Positions 1 to 8,666 of a DNA stretch of 64,000 nucleotides are shown here, piece by piece. Source of the stretch: an uncultured Alphaproteobacteria bacterium (GTDB lineage Bacteria; Pseudomonadota; Alphaproteobacteria; UBA8366; GCA-2717185). A model generated the notes under the pieces. It did not search any database. It saw nothing but the letters and a program-made list of their open reading frames with translations, and was not told the DNA's origin. The translations under genes were made by a program, and so were the position numbers. Location of the stretch: contig CALSRA010000025.1 in NCBI GenBank assembly GCA_943788635.1, positions 1-64,000 of the forward strand. The letters are read 5' to 3'. The first letter of the stretch is position 1, and every line of letters starts with the position of its first letter.

Positions 1-2
1 AA

Positions 3-77
3 TGGCGGATCCAGCGAAAGAAGATCACGCTGATGAACGACTTTGTCCCGGCCATGCTGGATGTGTTCTGCGTCTGA
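3..77 (+). CDS. C-terminal tail of an unidentified protein (partial)
   Basis: An open frame enters from the left edge and stops at TGA 75-77, giving the 24-residue tail WRIQRKKITLMND followed by FVPAMLDVFCV. It is too short to name. It is on the same strand as the selenoprotein gene that starts 88 bases later and could be its upstream operon partner. The coding call rests only on the open frame and its position. Confidence 0.35.
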   Translation, partial: WRIQRKKITLMNDFVPAMLDVFCV

Positions 78-165
78 GGTTGGGTTTCGCAAAATCGTTA
101 TGATATAATAGTTTATGAATATGAATGCGACGCAAGGGCGCGACGAAAAGAGGAAGGAAACCGTC

Positions 166-1119
166 ATGACCGAAACGGATGAAGCCATGTACTTCGCCGC
201 CGAACACGACACGCCGATTCCGTACCGGCAGCGTATTCGCGACTACTATCTGGCACTGGGATACGAAAAACCGTATCGCTGGGCGAATTACGCGGATGTG
301 CCGTTCACGTCCCTGAAAAAGCCCCTGTCGGAATCGACCGTGGCGCTGGTGTCGACATCGGCCCCGTTCGATCCGGAAAAAGGCGACCAGGGACCGGGCG
401 CTGTTTATAACTCCGCCGCCAAATTCTACCGGGTCTACACCGATACGACCGATCATGTGCCCGACCAGCGGATTTCCCATATCGGCTATGACCGGAACCA
501 TACCTCCGCGGAAGACATGAACAGCTGGTTCCCGCTCGCCGCCCTGCATGATGCGGCGGCCGCGGGGAGGATCGGTGCCGTGTCGAAGCGCTTTTACGGT
601 GCCCCCACGAACCGCAGCCAGAAGACGACAATCGAACAGGATTGCGTCGAATTGCTGGAACGAATACGCGAGGACGGGGCCGATACGGCCATCATTGTCG
701 CCACTTGACCTGTGTGCCATCAGACCGTGAGTCTGATTGCCCGCTACCTCGAAGAACACGGCATCCCTACCGTCGTGATGGGATGCGCCAAGGATATCGT
801 CGAATATGTCGGCGTGCCGCGTTTCATGTTCAGCGATTTCCCGCTGGGTAATGCCGCCGGCAAGCCGCATGATCCGGAATCGCAGGCCGCAACGCTGGAA
901 TCGGCACTTCGTGTGCTGGAAAGCGCGGTAGGACCGCGAACGACCATGCAATCACCGCAGCGTTGGACCGACAGCGCCGATTGGAAGCTGGACTTCAGCA
1001 ATATCGAAACGATGCCACCGGAAGAACTGGCACGGCGGCGCAAAGCCTTTGATGAACAAAAGGAAATCGCCCGCAAGAAGCGGGAAGCCGATGGACTGAA
1101 AACCCACGCAGCGGAGTAG
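166..1119 (+). CDS. GrdB-like selenoprotein (glycine/betaine/sarcosine/D-proline reductase B family), UGA at 706-708 read as selenocysteine
   Basis: The protein has 317 residues if the in-frame TGA at 706-708 is decoded as selenocysteine (Sec181). The frame continues without interruption, reading V-A-T-Sec-P-V-C-H-Q-T-V-S-L-I-A, so the UGA forms a U-x-x-C redox motif. As I recall the family, relatives carry C-P-V-C-H-Q-T at this place, so Sec replaces the first Cys. The downstream part (residues 182-317) contains a conserved-looking stretch, DFPLGNAAGKPHDPESQ. A hairpin meeting the bacterial SECIS rules begins 11 bases after the TGA (separate entry). I chose the ATG at 166 because AGGAAGG (151-157) lies eight bases upstream; an upstream in-frame ATG at 115 has no such site. 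In anaerobes GrdB is the substrate-binding selenoprotein of amino-acid reductases; in an aerobic-looking genome the substrate is unknown. A CoA-transferase gene follows after 10 bases. Confidence 0.85.
719..737 (+). promoter_or_regulatory. Bacterial SECIS-like hairpin downstream of the UGA codon
   Basis: The arms ATCAGAC (719-725) and GTCTGAT (731-737) are perfectly complementary and enclose the five-base loop CGTGA. The apical loop starts 18 bases after the UGA (706-708), inside the 16-37 base window known for bacterial SECIS elements. The second loop base is the expected conserved G. An outer C718-G739 pair is possible with one bulged T. The element would recruit SelB-tRNA-Sec, whose genes are not in this window. 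Confidence 0.75.
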
Positions 1120-1129
1120 TAGTACACAA

Positions 1130-2323
1130 ATGACCAAACCCTTTGAGGGCGTGAAGATCCTGGATTTCACCCAGGTCTTCGCGGGCCCGTTCAGTAGCTT
1201 TCAGCTTGCCCTGCTGGGGGCTGACGTCATCAAGGTCGAGCGTCCCGAAGGCGAGGATTCCCGGTTTACGCCGCTCAGCAAGGAATGGGCCGATATGGGC
1301 ATGGCGCCATCCTGGATGGCGGTGAATGCCAACAAGCGCAATCTCACGCTGGACCTCAAGAACCCGGCTGCTGTCGAAATTGTCAGGAAACTGGTGCTGG
1401 ACGCCGATGTGGTGATGGAGAACTTCCGTCCCGGCGTGATGGACCGGCTTGGCATTGGCTATGACGATCTGTCGAAAATCAATCCGCGGCTGATCTATTG
1501 CGGTGTCTCCGGATTCGGGCGCGAAGGGCCGCAGAAGAACGCCCCGTCCTATGACGGCAAGATTCAGGCGCTGAGCGGCGTCATGTCGGTCACGGGGCAT
1601 GAAGGTGACGGCCCGCTGCGCGCGGGATTTGCCGTGTGCGACGCTCTGACCGGGATGACAGCGGCCTTCGCGGTTTCCAGCGCGATCTTCCAGCGCACCC
1701 ACACGGGCAAGGGGCAGCTTGTCGATGTGGCGATGTTCGATTCCACGCTCAGCTTCCTGTCGCCGACCGTGGTCGACTATACCGTCGCCGGGCACCGGCA
1801 GCGCCAGTTCGGCAATCAGGCCATCAGCCGCAAGCCAACAGCGAACCTGTTCAAGGTGAAGGACGGCTTCCTGCTGCTGGCCGTGAATAACGAGGGCCAG
1901 TACATCAAGCTCGCCAAGACGCTGAAGCGGCCGGAACTTTATGAGGACGCGCGGTTCAAGGACTGGCCGTCCCGCATCGAAAACGAAACCGCGATGCGCG
2001 AGATCATCGAGGACGCCCTCAGCGAAAACGACGCCCAGACCTGGGAAGCGATCCTGGAGGAGGGCGGCGCCCCCTGCGCCTGCGTCCGCACCATCGACGA
2101 AGCGGTCGCCCATCCGCAATTGGAATACCGCGATGTCCTGCAGACGGTCGAAGGCCCGAAAGGCCCGATGACGATGATCGGCTCCGGCTTCAAGATGGCG
2201 CATGGCGGTGGCAGCATCGACCGCTCGCCGCCGACCCTCGGTCAACATACCGATGAAATCCTCGCCGCCGCCGGTTACAGCGAAGCGGAAATCGCGAAAT
2301 TCCGCGCGGATAAGGTGCTTTAG
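1130..2323 (+). CDS. Class III CoA-transferase (CaiB/BaiF, formyl-CoA-transferase family)
   Basis: The 397-residue length is typical of the family. The N-terminal signature GVKILDFTQVFAGPF and the segments ADVIKVERPEGED, NKRNLTLDLKNP and ENFRPGVMDRLG are characteristic. Asp171 in AVCDALTG matches the catalytic aspartate that forms the aspartyl-CoA anhydride. Such enzymes move CoA between acyl-CoA and a free carboxylic acid. The gene starts 10 bases after the selenoprotein stop and is probably co-transcribed with it. Its stop overlaps by four bases the stop of the convergent PEP-mutase-like gene. The substrate cannot be read from the sequence; the MaoC and CitE-like genes nearby hint at a C4-C5 dicarboxylic acid. 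Confidence 0.9.
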   Translation: MTKPFEGVKILDFTQVFAGPFSSFQLALLGADVIKVERPEGEDSRFTPLSKEWADMGMAPSWMAVNANKRNLTLDLKNPAAVEIVRKLVLDADVVMENFRPGVMDRLGIGYDDLSKINPRLIYCGVSGFGREGPQKNAPSYDGKIQALSGVMSVTGHEGDGPLRAGFAVCDALTGMTAAFAVSSAIFQRTHTGKGQLVDVAMFDSTLSFLSPTVVDYTVAGHRQRQFGNQAISRKPTANLFKVKDGFLLLAVNNEGQYIKLAKTLKRPELYEDARFKDWPSRIENETAMREIIEDALSENDAQTWEAILEEGGAPCACVRTIDEAVAHPQLEYRDVLQTVEGPKGPMTMIGSGFKMAHGGGSIDRSPPTLGQHTDEILAAAGYSEAEIAKFRADKVL

Positions 2324-3170
2324 GGCTCGAACCGCCGATTGAGTTCCGTATTGGAGAAGCTGTCCCTGGTGTAGCTGAACGTCCCTTTATCCCGCAGTTC
2401 CTCGGCGGCATTCTGCACCAGCTTCAGGCAGGCACGGGCGAGGCTGCCGCCGATGGAGACCCGGGCGACGCCCAGTTCCTGTAACTGTGCGATGGGCGGC
2501 GTTGCCGCTCCGGCGAGGATGTTCAGGGGCCCGTCTGTGGCTGCGACCCAGCCGCCCGATCAGGTCTGCATCGGCGACACCCGGTATATAGACGCTTCTG
2601 GCGCCTGCCGCGTAGCAGGCGTTGCAACGTGCGACAGCGCCGTCGAACATTTCGCTCGTCCGTACACCGCCCGCGATCAGGTAGACATCGACCCGCGCGT
2701 TGATCACAAAGGGAATATCCAACTTGTCAGCGACCGCGCGCCCGGCCTGAATGCGCTCCACACACAATGCCGAATCCAGCAGGTAAGGGTGTTCGGTTCC
2801 GGAATCATAAACGCCGTCCTCGATATTCGCGCCAATTGGCGCCAGCCGCGATGGCCTGCCGCACGGTTTCGGCGACGTCTTCTGGGGTCTGTCCATAGCC
2901 ACCTTCCATATCCGCCGATACAGGAACGGCAACCGCATCAGCGCAGCGTTTTACCTCAGCGCACATTTCCGCGCGGGAGATCCGGTGCCCGTCCGCAAAC
3001 CCGCGGGAAAACGCGACACCGGCACTGGTCGTGGCGATGGCGGGGAAACCGGCCTGTGCCAAAATCAATGCGCTGCCGGCGTCCCAGCAATTCGGGAGGA
3101 CGAGGGGGGCCGATGCGTGATGAAGGGCCAGGAAGGTTTCCGCTTTCGCCTTTTGCGTGATTGTTTCCAT
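2320..3170 (-). pseudogene. Isocitrate lyase/PEP-mutase family protein, broken by two frameshifts
   Basis: The start METITQKAKAETFLALHH lies behind a GGGGAA ribosome site. The text then reads PLVLPNCWDAGSALILAQAGF and ADMEGGYGQTPEDVAETV, hallmarks of the PEP-mutase/methylisocitrate-lyase superfamily. Near 2830 a roughly 10-base imperfect duplication of GGCGCCAAT shifts the frame to continue NIEDGVYDSG and PFVINARVDVYL. Near 2550 one extra G shifts it again, to the end RRFEP and TAA at 2320-2322. Removing both insertions leaves about 279 residues, the normal family size. Members cleave C-C or C-P bonds of oxaloacetate- or isocitrate-like acids. Either the gene is decaying or the sequence has errors; the duplication argues for a real mutation. 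Confidence 0.75.
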
Positions 3171-3419
3171 GAAATTCCCCATTTGTTCCCTGTTTCCCGT
3201 GCCGGGACGGTTTGTCATAGTATCGAGGCACCGGCATGTCGCCGAATGGAATTTGACGCTTGGCCCGGACCGTTATGCAGGGTACCGGACGCATGAATGG
3301 GAATGGTAAGGCCGCGGTCTGAGTGTCGGCTGAATATGGCGCATTCAGATCAGTCGCCGGGCGCGTCTTGGCTGCGATCTGGACTGGGTTTCAGGGAACA
3401 ATAAGAAAGGCAAAAAGTA

Positions 3420-3875
3420 ATGGCAGGCCTGTATTACGAAGAATTTGAAATCGGCCATGTTTTCAAGCATGCGATCACAAGGACGGTATCAGAGTATGAT
3501 AACGTTCTGTTTAGCGCGCTGACGCATAATCCGCAGCCGCTGCATCTGGACGAGGAATTTGCCAAGAAAACCGAATTTGGGCAGCGTCTGGTCAACAGCC
3601 TGTATACGCTGGGCCTGATGATCGGCGTATCGGTGGATGACACCACCCTGGGCACGACGATTGCCAATCTGGGCATGACCGATGTCCGCTTTCCCAAGCC
3701 GGTCTTTCATGGCGATACACTGCGCGCGACGACAACGGTGATCGAGAAGCGCGAAAGCAAGTCCCGGCCCAATGCGGGCGTCGTCGTTTTCGAGCACCGG
3801 TCCTTCAACCAGCGTGACGAGGAAGTCGCATTCTGTGTTCGGTCCGCCTTCATGAAGAAAAAGGACGCATCATGA
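3420..3875 (+). CDS. MaoC-like acyl-CoA hydratase (mesaconyl-CoA-hydratase-like)
   Basis: This is a 151-residue single hot-dog domain. The hydratase motif appears as [15 protein letters not shown] (about residues 39-53), where most MaoC proteins have a D-x-N-P-x-H pattern. The QPLHLD variant and the stretch [15 protein letters not shown] resemble mesaconyl-CoA-hydratase-type members. It would add water across an enoyl-CoA such as mesaconyl-CoA. Its stop overlaps the ATG of the CitE-like gene (ATGA, 3872-3875), which indicates translational coupling. AAAGG lies upstream of the ATG at 3420. The substrate is inferred from motif and context only. Confidence 0.85.
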   Translation: MAGLYYEEFEIGHVFKHAITRTVSEYDNVLFSALTHNPQPLHLDEEFAKKTEFGQRLVNSLYTLGLMIGVSVDDTTLGTTIANLGMTDVRFPKPVFHGDTLRATTTVIEKRESKSRPNAGVVVFEHRSFNQRDEEVAFCVRSAFMKKKDAS

Positions 3876-4764
3876 CCCTGCGCTCAATGCTGTTCGTTCC
3901 CGGTGACAGCGAACGGAAGATGGAGAAGGCGATCACCAACGAAGCCGACGCCCTGATCCTGGATCTGGAGGATTCGGTATCGCCGGATCGCACAGCCGTG
4001 GCGCGTGGCATGGTCGCGGAATACCTGAAGGAACGGTCAGACCGGACGAAACAGCAGCTCTGGGTTCGCATCAATCCGCTGGATACGGACAAGGCAATGC
4101 CGGACCTGGCGGGGGGTCATGTCCGGCGCGCCGGACGGGATCGTGCTACCGAAAACCTATTCGGCGAGGGAAGCCGTCGCCCTGGCAAATTCGCTGGCGG
4201 CACTGGAAGCAAGGGATGGACTGGTGATTGGATCAACGAAAATACTGGCCGTGGCGACGGAAACGGCGGAATCGCTATTCACGCTCAACAGTTTCATCGG
4301 TGCGACTGATCGGTTGTACGGCATGACCTGGGGTGCGGAAGACCTCGCGGCGGCGCTTGGCGCCAGCAACAATCGGCTGCCCGATGGCAGTTATGACGGT
4401 CCATACCTGTTGGCCCGGACATTGTGCCTGGCGGCCTGCCGGGCGGCGGAGGTCATGCCGGTCGACACGGTCTTTACCGATTTCCGTAATATTGAGGGGC
4501 TGGAAGAAGAAGCCCGTCAGGCACGTCGTTCCGGGTTTTTTTGGCAAGGTGGCGATCCATCCGGCCCAGTCCGAACCGATCAACCGGGCCTTTACGCCAA
4601 GCGCCGATGAAATCGCCCATGCGCAACGGATTGTCGATGTCTTCGAACAGAACCCGGGGGCGGGAACCGTCGGCATCGATGGGATGATGATCGACATGCC
4701 GCATCTGAAGCAGGCACGGGCGCTGCTCGCATTGTCAAAAGCGATGGAAGCACGGGACGATTAG
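3872..4764 (+). pseudogene. HpcH/HpaI aldolase - citrate lyase beta (CitE-like) acyl-CoA lyase, two frameshifts
   Basis: The N-terminus [20 protein letters not shown] and ADALILDLEDSVSPD is the CitE/malyl-CoA-lyase signature. The frame then breaks twice. At a run of six G near 4110 it continues as MSGAPDGIVLPKTYSAREA, and at a run of seven T near 4537 it continues as GKVAIHPAQSEPINRAFTPS, the conserved C-terminal KxxIHPxQ motif. Deleting one base at each site gives a normal 296-residue lyase. Both breaks are in homopolymers, so sequencing error is a serious alternative to gene decay. With the overlapping MaoC gene it would hydrate and cleave a C5 or C4 acyl-CoA. Confidence 0.8.
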
Positions 4765-4822
4765 AGAACTCCCCGGGCCAATTGGATTAATCTGCGCTGA
4801 CGATTCCCGGGACGCGGGGCGA

Positions 4823-5940
4823 CTAGCTACCGAATAGTGTGGTCACGGCCCGGTCGCGGCCGGATTCCTTGGCGGCATAAAGGTTTGTGTCGGCTTCCGA
4901 AAGCAGGTCTTCAAGATTGTCGGCCAGCCCGATCGTGATGCCGATGCTGACCGTTACGGACAGGGTATCGCCATCGAAATTGACCGATGCCTCCCGGATT
5001 TCGTCACGCAATTCGTTGAAAATACCCTGCGCAACGCTGATTTTTTCCACATTCATGACGACGCAAAATTCCTCGCCACCATAGCGGGCGACAATATCCG
5101 CGCTGCGGAATCGCTTCGAGATGGTTCGGGCGACGCTTTTCAGCATCATGTCGCCGGCATCATGGCCATAGGTATCGTTGATGCTTTTAAAAAAATCGAT
5201 ATCGAGCAAGGCGACGCAAATTGCTTCCCCCTGCCGTTTGGAGGCGGCCAGCATCCGGGCCCCTGATTCCATCAGAAGGCGATGGTTATAGAGTCCGGTC
5301 AGGAAATCACGTGTGGCCGAATGCTTCAGGTTCCGGATTGTCTCCAGAATTTCAATGTTCTGGTTGACCCGGCAGTAGAATTCTTCCGGCTGGAAGGGTT
5401 TATGCAGGTAGTCATTGGCGCCGATTTTCAGGAACCTTGCCGACAGGATACTGTCACCGTCGCCTGAAAGCCCGATTATCGCGAGTTCGTTCTTGGAATA
5501 GGTATCGCGCAGTCTGGAAATCAGTTTCAAACCGTCAAGCTTAGGCAATCGGTAATCCGTGATCACCAGGGCGATCCCGGGATTGGCCGCAACCTGATCC
5601 AGCGCGTCTTCGCCGTCATGCGCGGACAAAACATTGAAGCCGTGCAAGGTCAGCAGTCCGGTGACGTATTCGTTCTCTGTTTGCGAACCTGCCACGACAA
5701 GGACGGTAACATCGCGGTTTTTTCGGAATCGTGAAATTTGCGATACGACCTGGTCCAGGCTGGAGCGGTTCGCCTTGACCACATAGTCGATGACATTCTT
5801 GGCCAGAACGTCTTCGCGGAGCGCTTCATCGAACTCACCGGTAAAGACAATAGCCGGGATGTTCTTTGCGGAAACATAGTCGACGATTTCACAGCGCGAT
5901 GAATCCGGAAGGTTCAGGTCCAGAAGGGAAAGCAGGTATT
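4823..5940 (-). pseudogene. REC-REC-GGDEF diguanylate cyclase, 3' part (gene split by IS3)
   Basis: This piece carries the end of a first receiver domain (LLDLNLPDSS with the likely phospho-acceptor Asp, then AIVFTGEFDE). A second receiver domain follows (VITDYRLPKLDG, YLHKPFQP), then a GGDEF domain with active-site GGEEF. An RSAD inhibitory I-site lies five residues before GGEEF. The enzyme would make cyclic di-GMP under phosphorelay control, with PleD-like architecture. Joining this piece to 7160-7379 after removing the IS and one ATT copy restores a continuous 445-codon frame (EDK-YLLSLLDL). A shorter product could still start at the GTG or ATG codons near 5782, which would keep the second receiver and GGDEF domains. 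Confidence 0.9.
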
Positions 5941-5996
5941 TGAATAGCCCCTAGATTCGTAGACGCTTTCTTCCCTAATTTTGAGGCAAGGAGGCC

Positions 5997-6266
5997 ATGA
6001 TGGGCAAAGCGAATTTCGACGACGATTTCAAAAGGGACGCGGTGGCGCAGATCACCGAGCGGGGCTATCCGGTTGCGGAGGTCTCACAGCGGCTGGGCGT
6101 CAGTCCGCATTCGCTCTATGCGTGGAAGAAGAAGTTTTCAGGGTCTTCCGCCAGCGATGACAGGGACGCCGAGATACGACGGCTGAAGACGGAGCTGGCG
6201 CGTGTCACCGAGGAGCGTGATATCTTAAAAAAAGCCACCGCGTATTTCGCCAGGGATGCAAAGTGA
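5997..6266 (+). CDS. IS3 transposase OrfA (helix-turn-helix and leucine zipper)
   Basis: The 89-residue protein has a DNA-binding HTH (ITERGYPVAEVSQRLGVSPHSLYAWKKKF) followed by a heptad-rich coiled coil (IRRLKTELARVTEERDILKKA). It binds the IS ends and, when fused to OrfB by frameshifting, makes the active transposase. Its stop overlaps the GTG start of orfB by four bases. Confidence 0.92.
   Translation: MMGKANFDDDFKRDAVAQITERGYPVAEVSQRLGVSPHSLYAWKKKFSGSSASDDRDAEIRRLKTELARVTEERDILKKATAYFARDAK
6227..6234 (+). other. Programmed -1 frameshift site (A7G) of the IS3 element
   Basis: Seven A residues followed by G lie near the end of orfA, in the L-K-K-A codons. OrfB is in the -1 frame, and that frame is open from here through the GTG at 6263. 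The layout matches the A6G/A7G slippery sites that produce the OrfAB fusion in IS3 elements. Confidence 0.7.
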
Positions 6267-7138
6267 GATACGCGTTCGTTGCCAAGCATCGCCCGCTGTT
6301 CTCGGTTCGGACGATGTGTCGTTGCCTGCGCATCCATCCCAGCGGCTTTTACGCCTGGCTGAAGAACCCGCTGAGCAAGCGGGCTTGCGAAGACGTGCGC
6401 CAGACCGAGCTCATCCGCAAGGCCTGGAAGGACAGCGGCAAGGTGTATGGCTATCGCAAGCTCCATGATGATCTGCTGGATCAGGGCGAGACGTGCTGTC
6501 CGAACCGTGTTGCACGTCTGGCCACACTAGCCGGCATCAAGGCCCAGATCGGCTACAAGCGCCGGCCTGGCAGCTATGGCGGTAAACCGGCACTGGTCGT
6601 TGACAACACATTGGACCGGCAGTTCGACGTGGACGCGCCGGACAAGGTCTGGGTGACGGACATCACTTACATCCGGACTCTGGAAGGTTTCGCCTACCTG
6701 GCCGTTGTGATCGACCTCTACTCCCGTCGTATCGTCGGATGGTCGATGCAAAGCCGTCAGACAACGGATGTGGTTCTGCAGGCTTTGCTCATGGCCGTGT
6801 GGCGCAGGAAGCCGAAGAACAGGGTGTTGATCCATTCGGACCAGGGCTCCCAGTTCACCAGCATGGACTGGGCATCATTCCTCAAAGCCCATAATCTGCA
6901 ACACTCGATGAGCCGGCGCGGGAATTGCCACGACAATGCAGTGGCCGAGAGCTTCTTCAATCTGCTCAAGCGCGAGCGGATACGGCGCCGGACCTACAGG
7001 ACCAGGGTCGAAGCCCGACAGGACGTGTTCGACTACATCGAGATGTTCTATAATCCGAAACGCAAGCATGTGAGAAACGGGATGCTGTCGCCCGTCGAGT
7101 TCGAAAGGCAGAAGGAAATGAAAACCGAGAGTGTCTAG
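6263..7138 (+). CDS. IS3 transposase OrfB (DDE integrase domain)
   Basis: The 291-residue protein contains the rve integrase core with the three acidic residues in VWVTDITYI, IHSDQGSQF and NAVAESFFNLLKRE. The C-terminus YNPKRKHVRNGMLSPVEFE is typical of the family. It catalyses transposition as the C-terminal half of OrfAB. The frame is intact, so the element could still be active. Confidence 0.94.
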   Translation: MRYAFVAKHRPLFSVRTMCRCLRIHPSGFYAWLKNPLSKRACEDVRQTELIRKAWKDSGKVYGYRKLHDDLLDQGETCCPNRVARLATLAGIKAQIGYKRRPGSYGGKPALVVDNTLDRQFDVDAPDKVWVTDITYIRTLEGFAYLAVVIDLYSRRIVGWSMQSRQTTDVVLQALLMAVWRRKPKNRVLIHSDQGSQFTSMDWASFLKAHNLQHSMSRRGNCHDNAVAESFFNLLKRERIRRRTYRTRVEARQDVFDYIEMFYNPKRKHVRNGMLSPVEFERQKEMKTESV

Positions 7139-7156
7139 AAAACTCGGGGCTATTCA

Positions 7157-7379
7157 ATTTGTCTTCGTTCCCTTCCAGCAATTGCCGGGCCTCGGCCAGG
7201 GAAGAGGCGACGACCGGCGCGAGGCCGGTCCGATGTTCAACCGCGTGCTGAAGAAGTTTGCGAAAAAACTTCGAGTCTTCGACAATCAGGACTTTGTCCA
7301 GGTCATCACGGCGGTCCTTCGATTGATCGGTGCCGTGGTCGGGAGTCGCAATCACTTCAAGGGGATTATGAGCATTCAT
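7157..7379 (-). pseudogene. REC-REC-GGDEF diguanylate cyclase, 5' part (gene split by IS3)
   Basis: The reading frame MNAHNPLEVIATPDHGTDQ leads into the start of a receiver domain, KVLIVEDSKFFRKLL, where the acidic pair ED belongs to the phosphorylation pocket. The text runs to LLEGNEDK and is cut there by the IS3 element. Removing the element joins it in frame to YLLSLLDLNLPDSS at 5937. Positions 7157-7159 are one copy of the ATT target duplication. No strong ribosome site is seen before the ATG at 7377-7379, so the exact start is uncertain. Confidence 0.85.
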
Positions 7380-7478
7380 ATCCGGTTCGCGACTCTGACT
7401 TTCGTGAAATCGTGTTTTGGTTAACAGATTAATGCGGCTCCAACGCTTAATATTTAATTAAGTAGAGGTTTGATCCGC

Positions 7479-8666
7479 TTACTTCGCGCCAATGTTGCGC
7501 AGAATATCGATCTTTTCATCGTCATAGCCCAGTTCCCGAAGGATCGCCTCGGTATCCGCCCCCAGTTCAGGCGCCGGTAGCCGGATCGTGCACGGGGTTT
7601 CGCTCAGCTTTACCGGAAACCCCATCATGCCGATCTCGCCATGTCCGGGGTGGTCGACCGACAGGATCATGTTCTGGGATCGCAACTGCGGGTCGTTGAT
7701 GACCTGTTCTATATCCTGAACCCGGCCGCAGGGCACGCCGGCGGCGTTCAGCACATCAATCCAGTGATCGACCGTTCCGGCACCGATTTTTTCATCGACC
7801 ATCGCGTTCATGCGCGCGCGGTTCTCCATGCGGGCGGTATTATCCGCAAATTCGGGGTCTTCCACGACATGCGACATGTCCAGGATACGGAACAGCCGAT
7901 GGACGAAGACGTCGCCGGCAGGCGCAATCGCGACATCGCCATCAACCGCGCGAAACAGGCCGTAGGGGCAGACAACCGGATGATCATTGCCGGTTCGCGC
8001 CGGGACCTTTCCTGTCGCGAAATATTCGGCGCTCAGGAAGGCGAGCATGCTGCTCAACCCGCCCATCAATGTTGCCTCGACCCGCTGGCCGCCGCTATTG
8101 CCCTTGCTCTTTCCCGCCACTGCACAGGTGATCCCGAAGGCGGCGTACAACCCGGCAATCAGGTCGCCGACCGGGGCGCCGGACCGCAGCGGCGGCGTAT
8201 CGGCGCCGCCATTGGTGCTCATGAAACCGCTCATCGCCTGGGCGATGAAGTCGAAGGCGGGCCGGTCGACATAGGGGCCGTCACTGCCATAGCCATTGAT
8301 GCTGCCCAGGATCAGGTCCGGGTTGAGGTCGTCCAGCCGGGCCTGATCGAAACCCATCCGGTCCAGCACGCCGGGCCGATAGTTCTCCATCAGCACATCG
8401 GCGCCACGGATCAGCTCGGCCAGCGCTGCCTTGCCGGCGTCGCTGTAAAGGTCGAGCACGATGGAACGCTTGTTGCGGTTGAACTGCGCGAAATAGGTGC
8501 TGAGACCATTTACGAAATGGCCGTGGCCGCGGATCGGATCACCTTCGGGCGGTTCCACCTTGATGATATCCGCGCCCATATCGGCCAGCAGGGCGGAACA
8601 GAATGGTCCGGCCAGGATACGTGTCAGGTCGACGACCCTGACACCGGTGAGCGGCAGCTGGCTCAC
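7479..8666 (-). CDS. Class III CoA-transferase (CaiB/BaiF family)
   Basis: The protein has 395 residues. Signatures include GVRVVDLTRILAGPFCSALLADMGADIIKVEPPEGD, written here as adjoining blocks: GVRVVDLTRILAGPF and ADMGADIIKVEPPEGD, then NRNKRSIVLDL and ENYRPGVLDRMGF. The catalytic aspartate lies in SGAPVGDLIAG. Its GTG start overlaps the TGA of the upstream SDR gene (GTGA), so the two genes are translationally coupled. It is a different subtype from the CoA-transferase at 1130. A succinyl-CoA- or acetyl-CoA-dependent activation of an organic acid is likely; the acid is unknown. Confidence 0.9.
   Translation of the reverse strand: MSQLPLTGVRVVDLTRILAGPFCSALLADMGADIIKVEPPEGDPIRGHGHFVNGLSTYFAQFNRNKRSIVLDLYSDAGKAALAELIRGADVLMENYRPGVLDRMGFDQARLDDLNPDLILGSINGYGSDGPYVDRPAFDFIAQAMSGFMSTNGGADTPPLRSGAPVGDLIAGLYAAFGITCAVAGKSKGNSGGQRVEATLMGGLSSMLAFLSAEYFATGKVPARTGNDHPVVCPYGLFRAVDGDVAIAPAGDVFVHRLFRILDMSHVVEDPEFADNTARMENRARMNAMVDEKIGAGTVDHWIDVLNAAGVPCGRVQDIEQVINDPQLRSQNMILSVDHPGHGEIGMMGFPVKLSETPCTIRLPAPELGADTEAILRELGYDDEKIDILRNIGAK

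Larger units (their letters stand above)
5941..7156 (+). mobile_element. IS3-family insertion sequence inside a diguanylate cyclase gene
   Basis: The element is 1216 bp with imperfect terminal inverted repeats. The left end is TGAATAGCCCCTAGATTCG; the right end, read inward, is TGAATAGCCCCGAGTTTTC; both continue into a TAGAC core. It is flanked by a 3-bp direct repeat ATT (5938-5940 and 7157-7159), the usual IS3 target duplication. It carries orfA and orfB with a slippery A-run between them. The TGAA...GCCCC ends fit the IS51/IS3-type subgroup as I recall it. Confidence 0.93.

Noticed and set aside
706..708. TGA as a nonsense mutation splitting two ORFs
   Set aside because: The frame continues with family-conserved text, the residue falls in a Cys-x-x-Cys position, and a SECIS-like hairpin follows at the right distance.
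995..2248. 417-codon minus-strand open frame
   Set aside because: It is antisense to the CoA-transferase at 1130-2323, with no recognisable motif.
6257..6266. OrfB of IS3 as an independent gene only
   Set aside because: The A7G slippery run and open -1 frame before the GTG indicate that the functional product is the OrfAB fusion, although separate OrfB initiation cannot be excluded.
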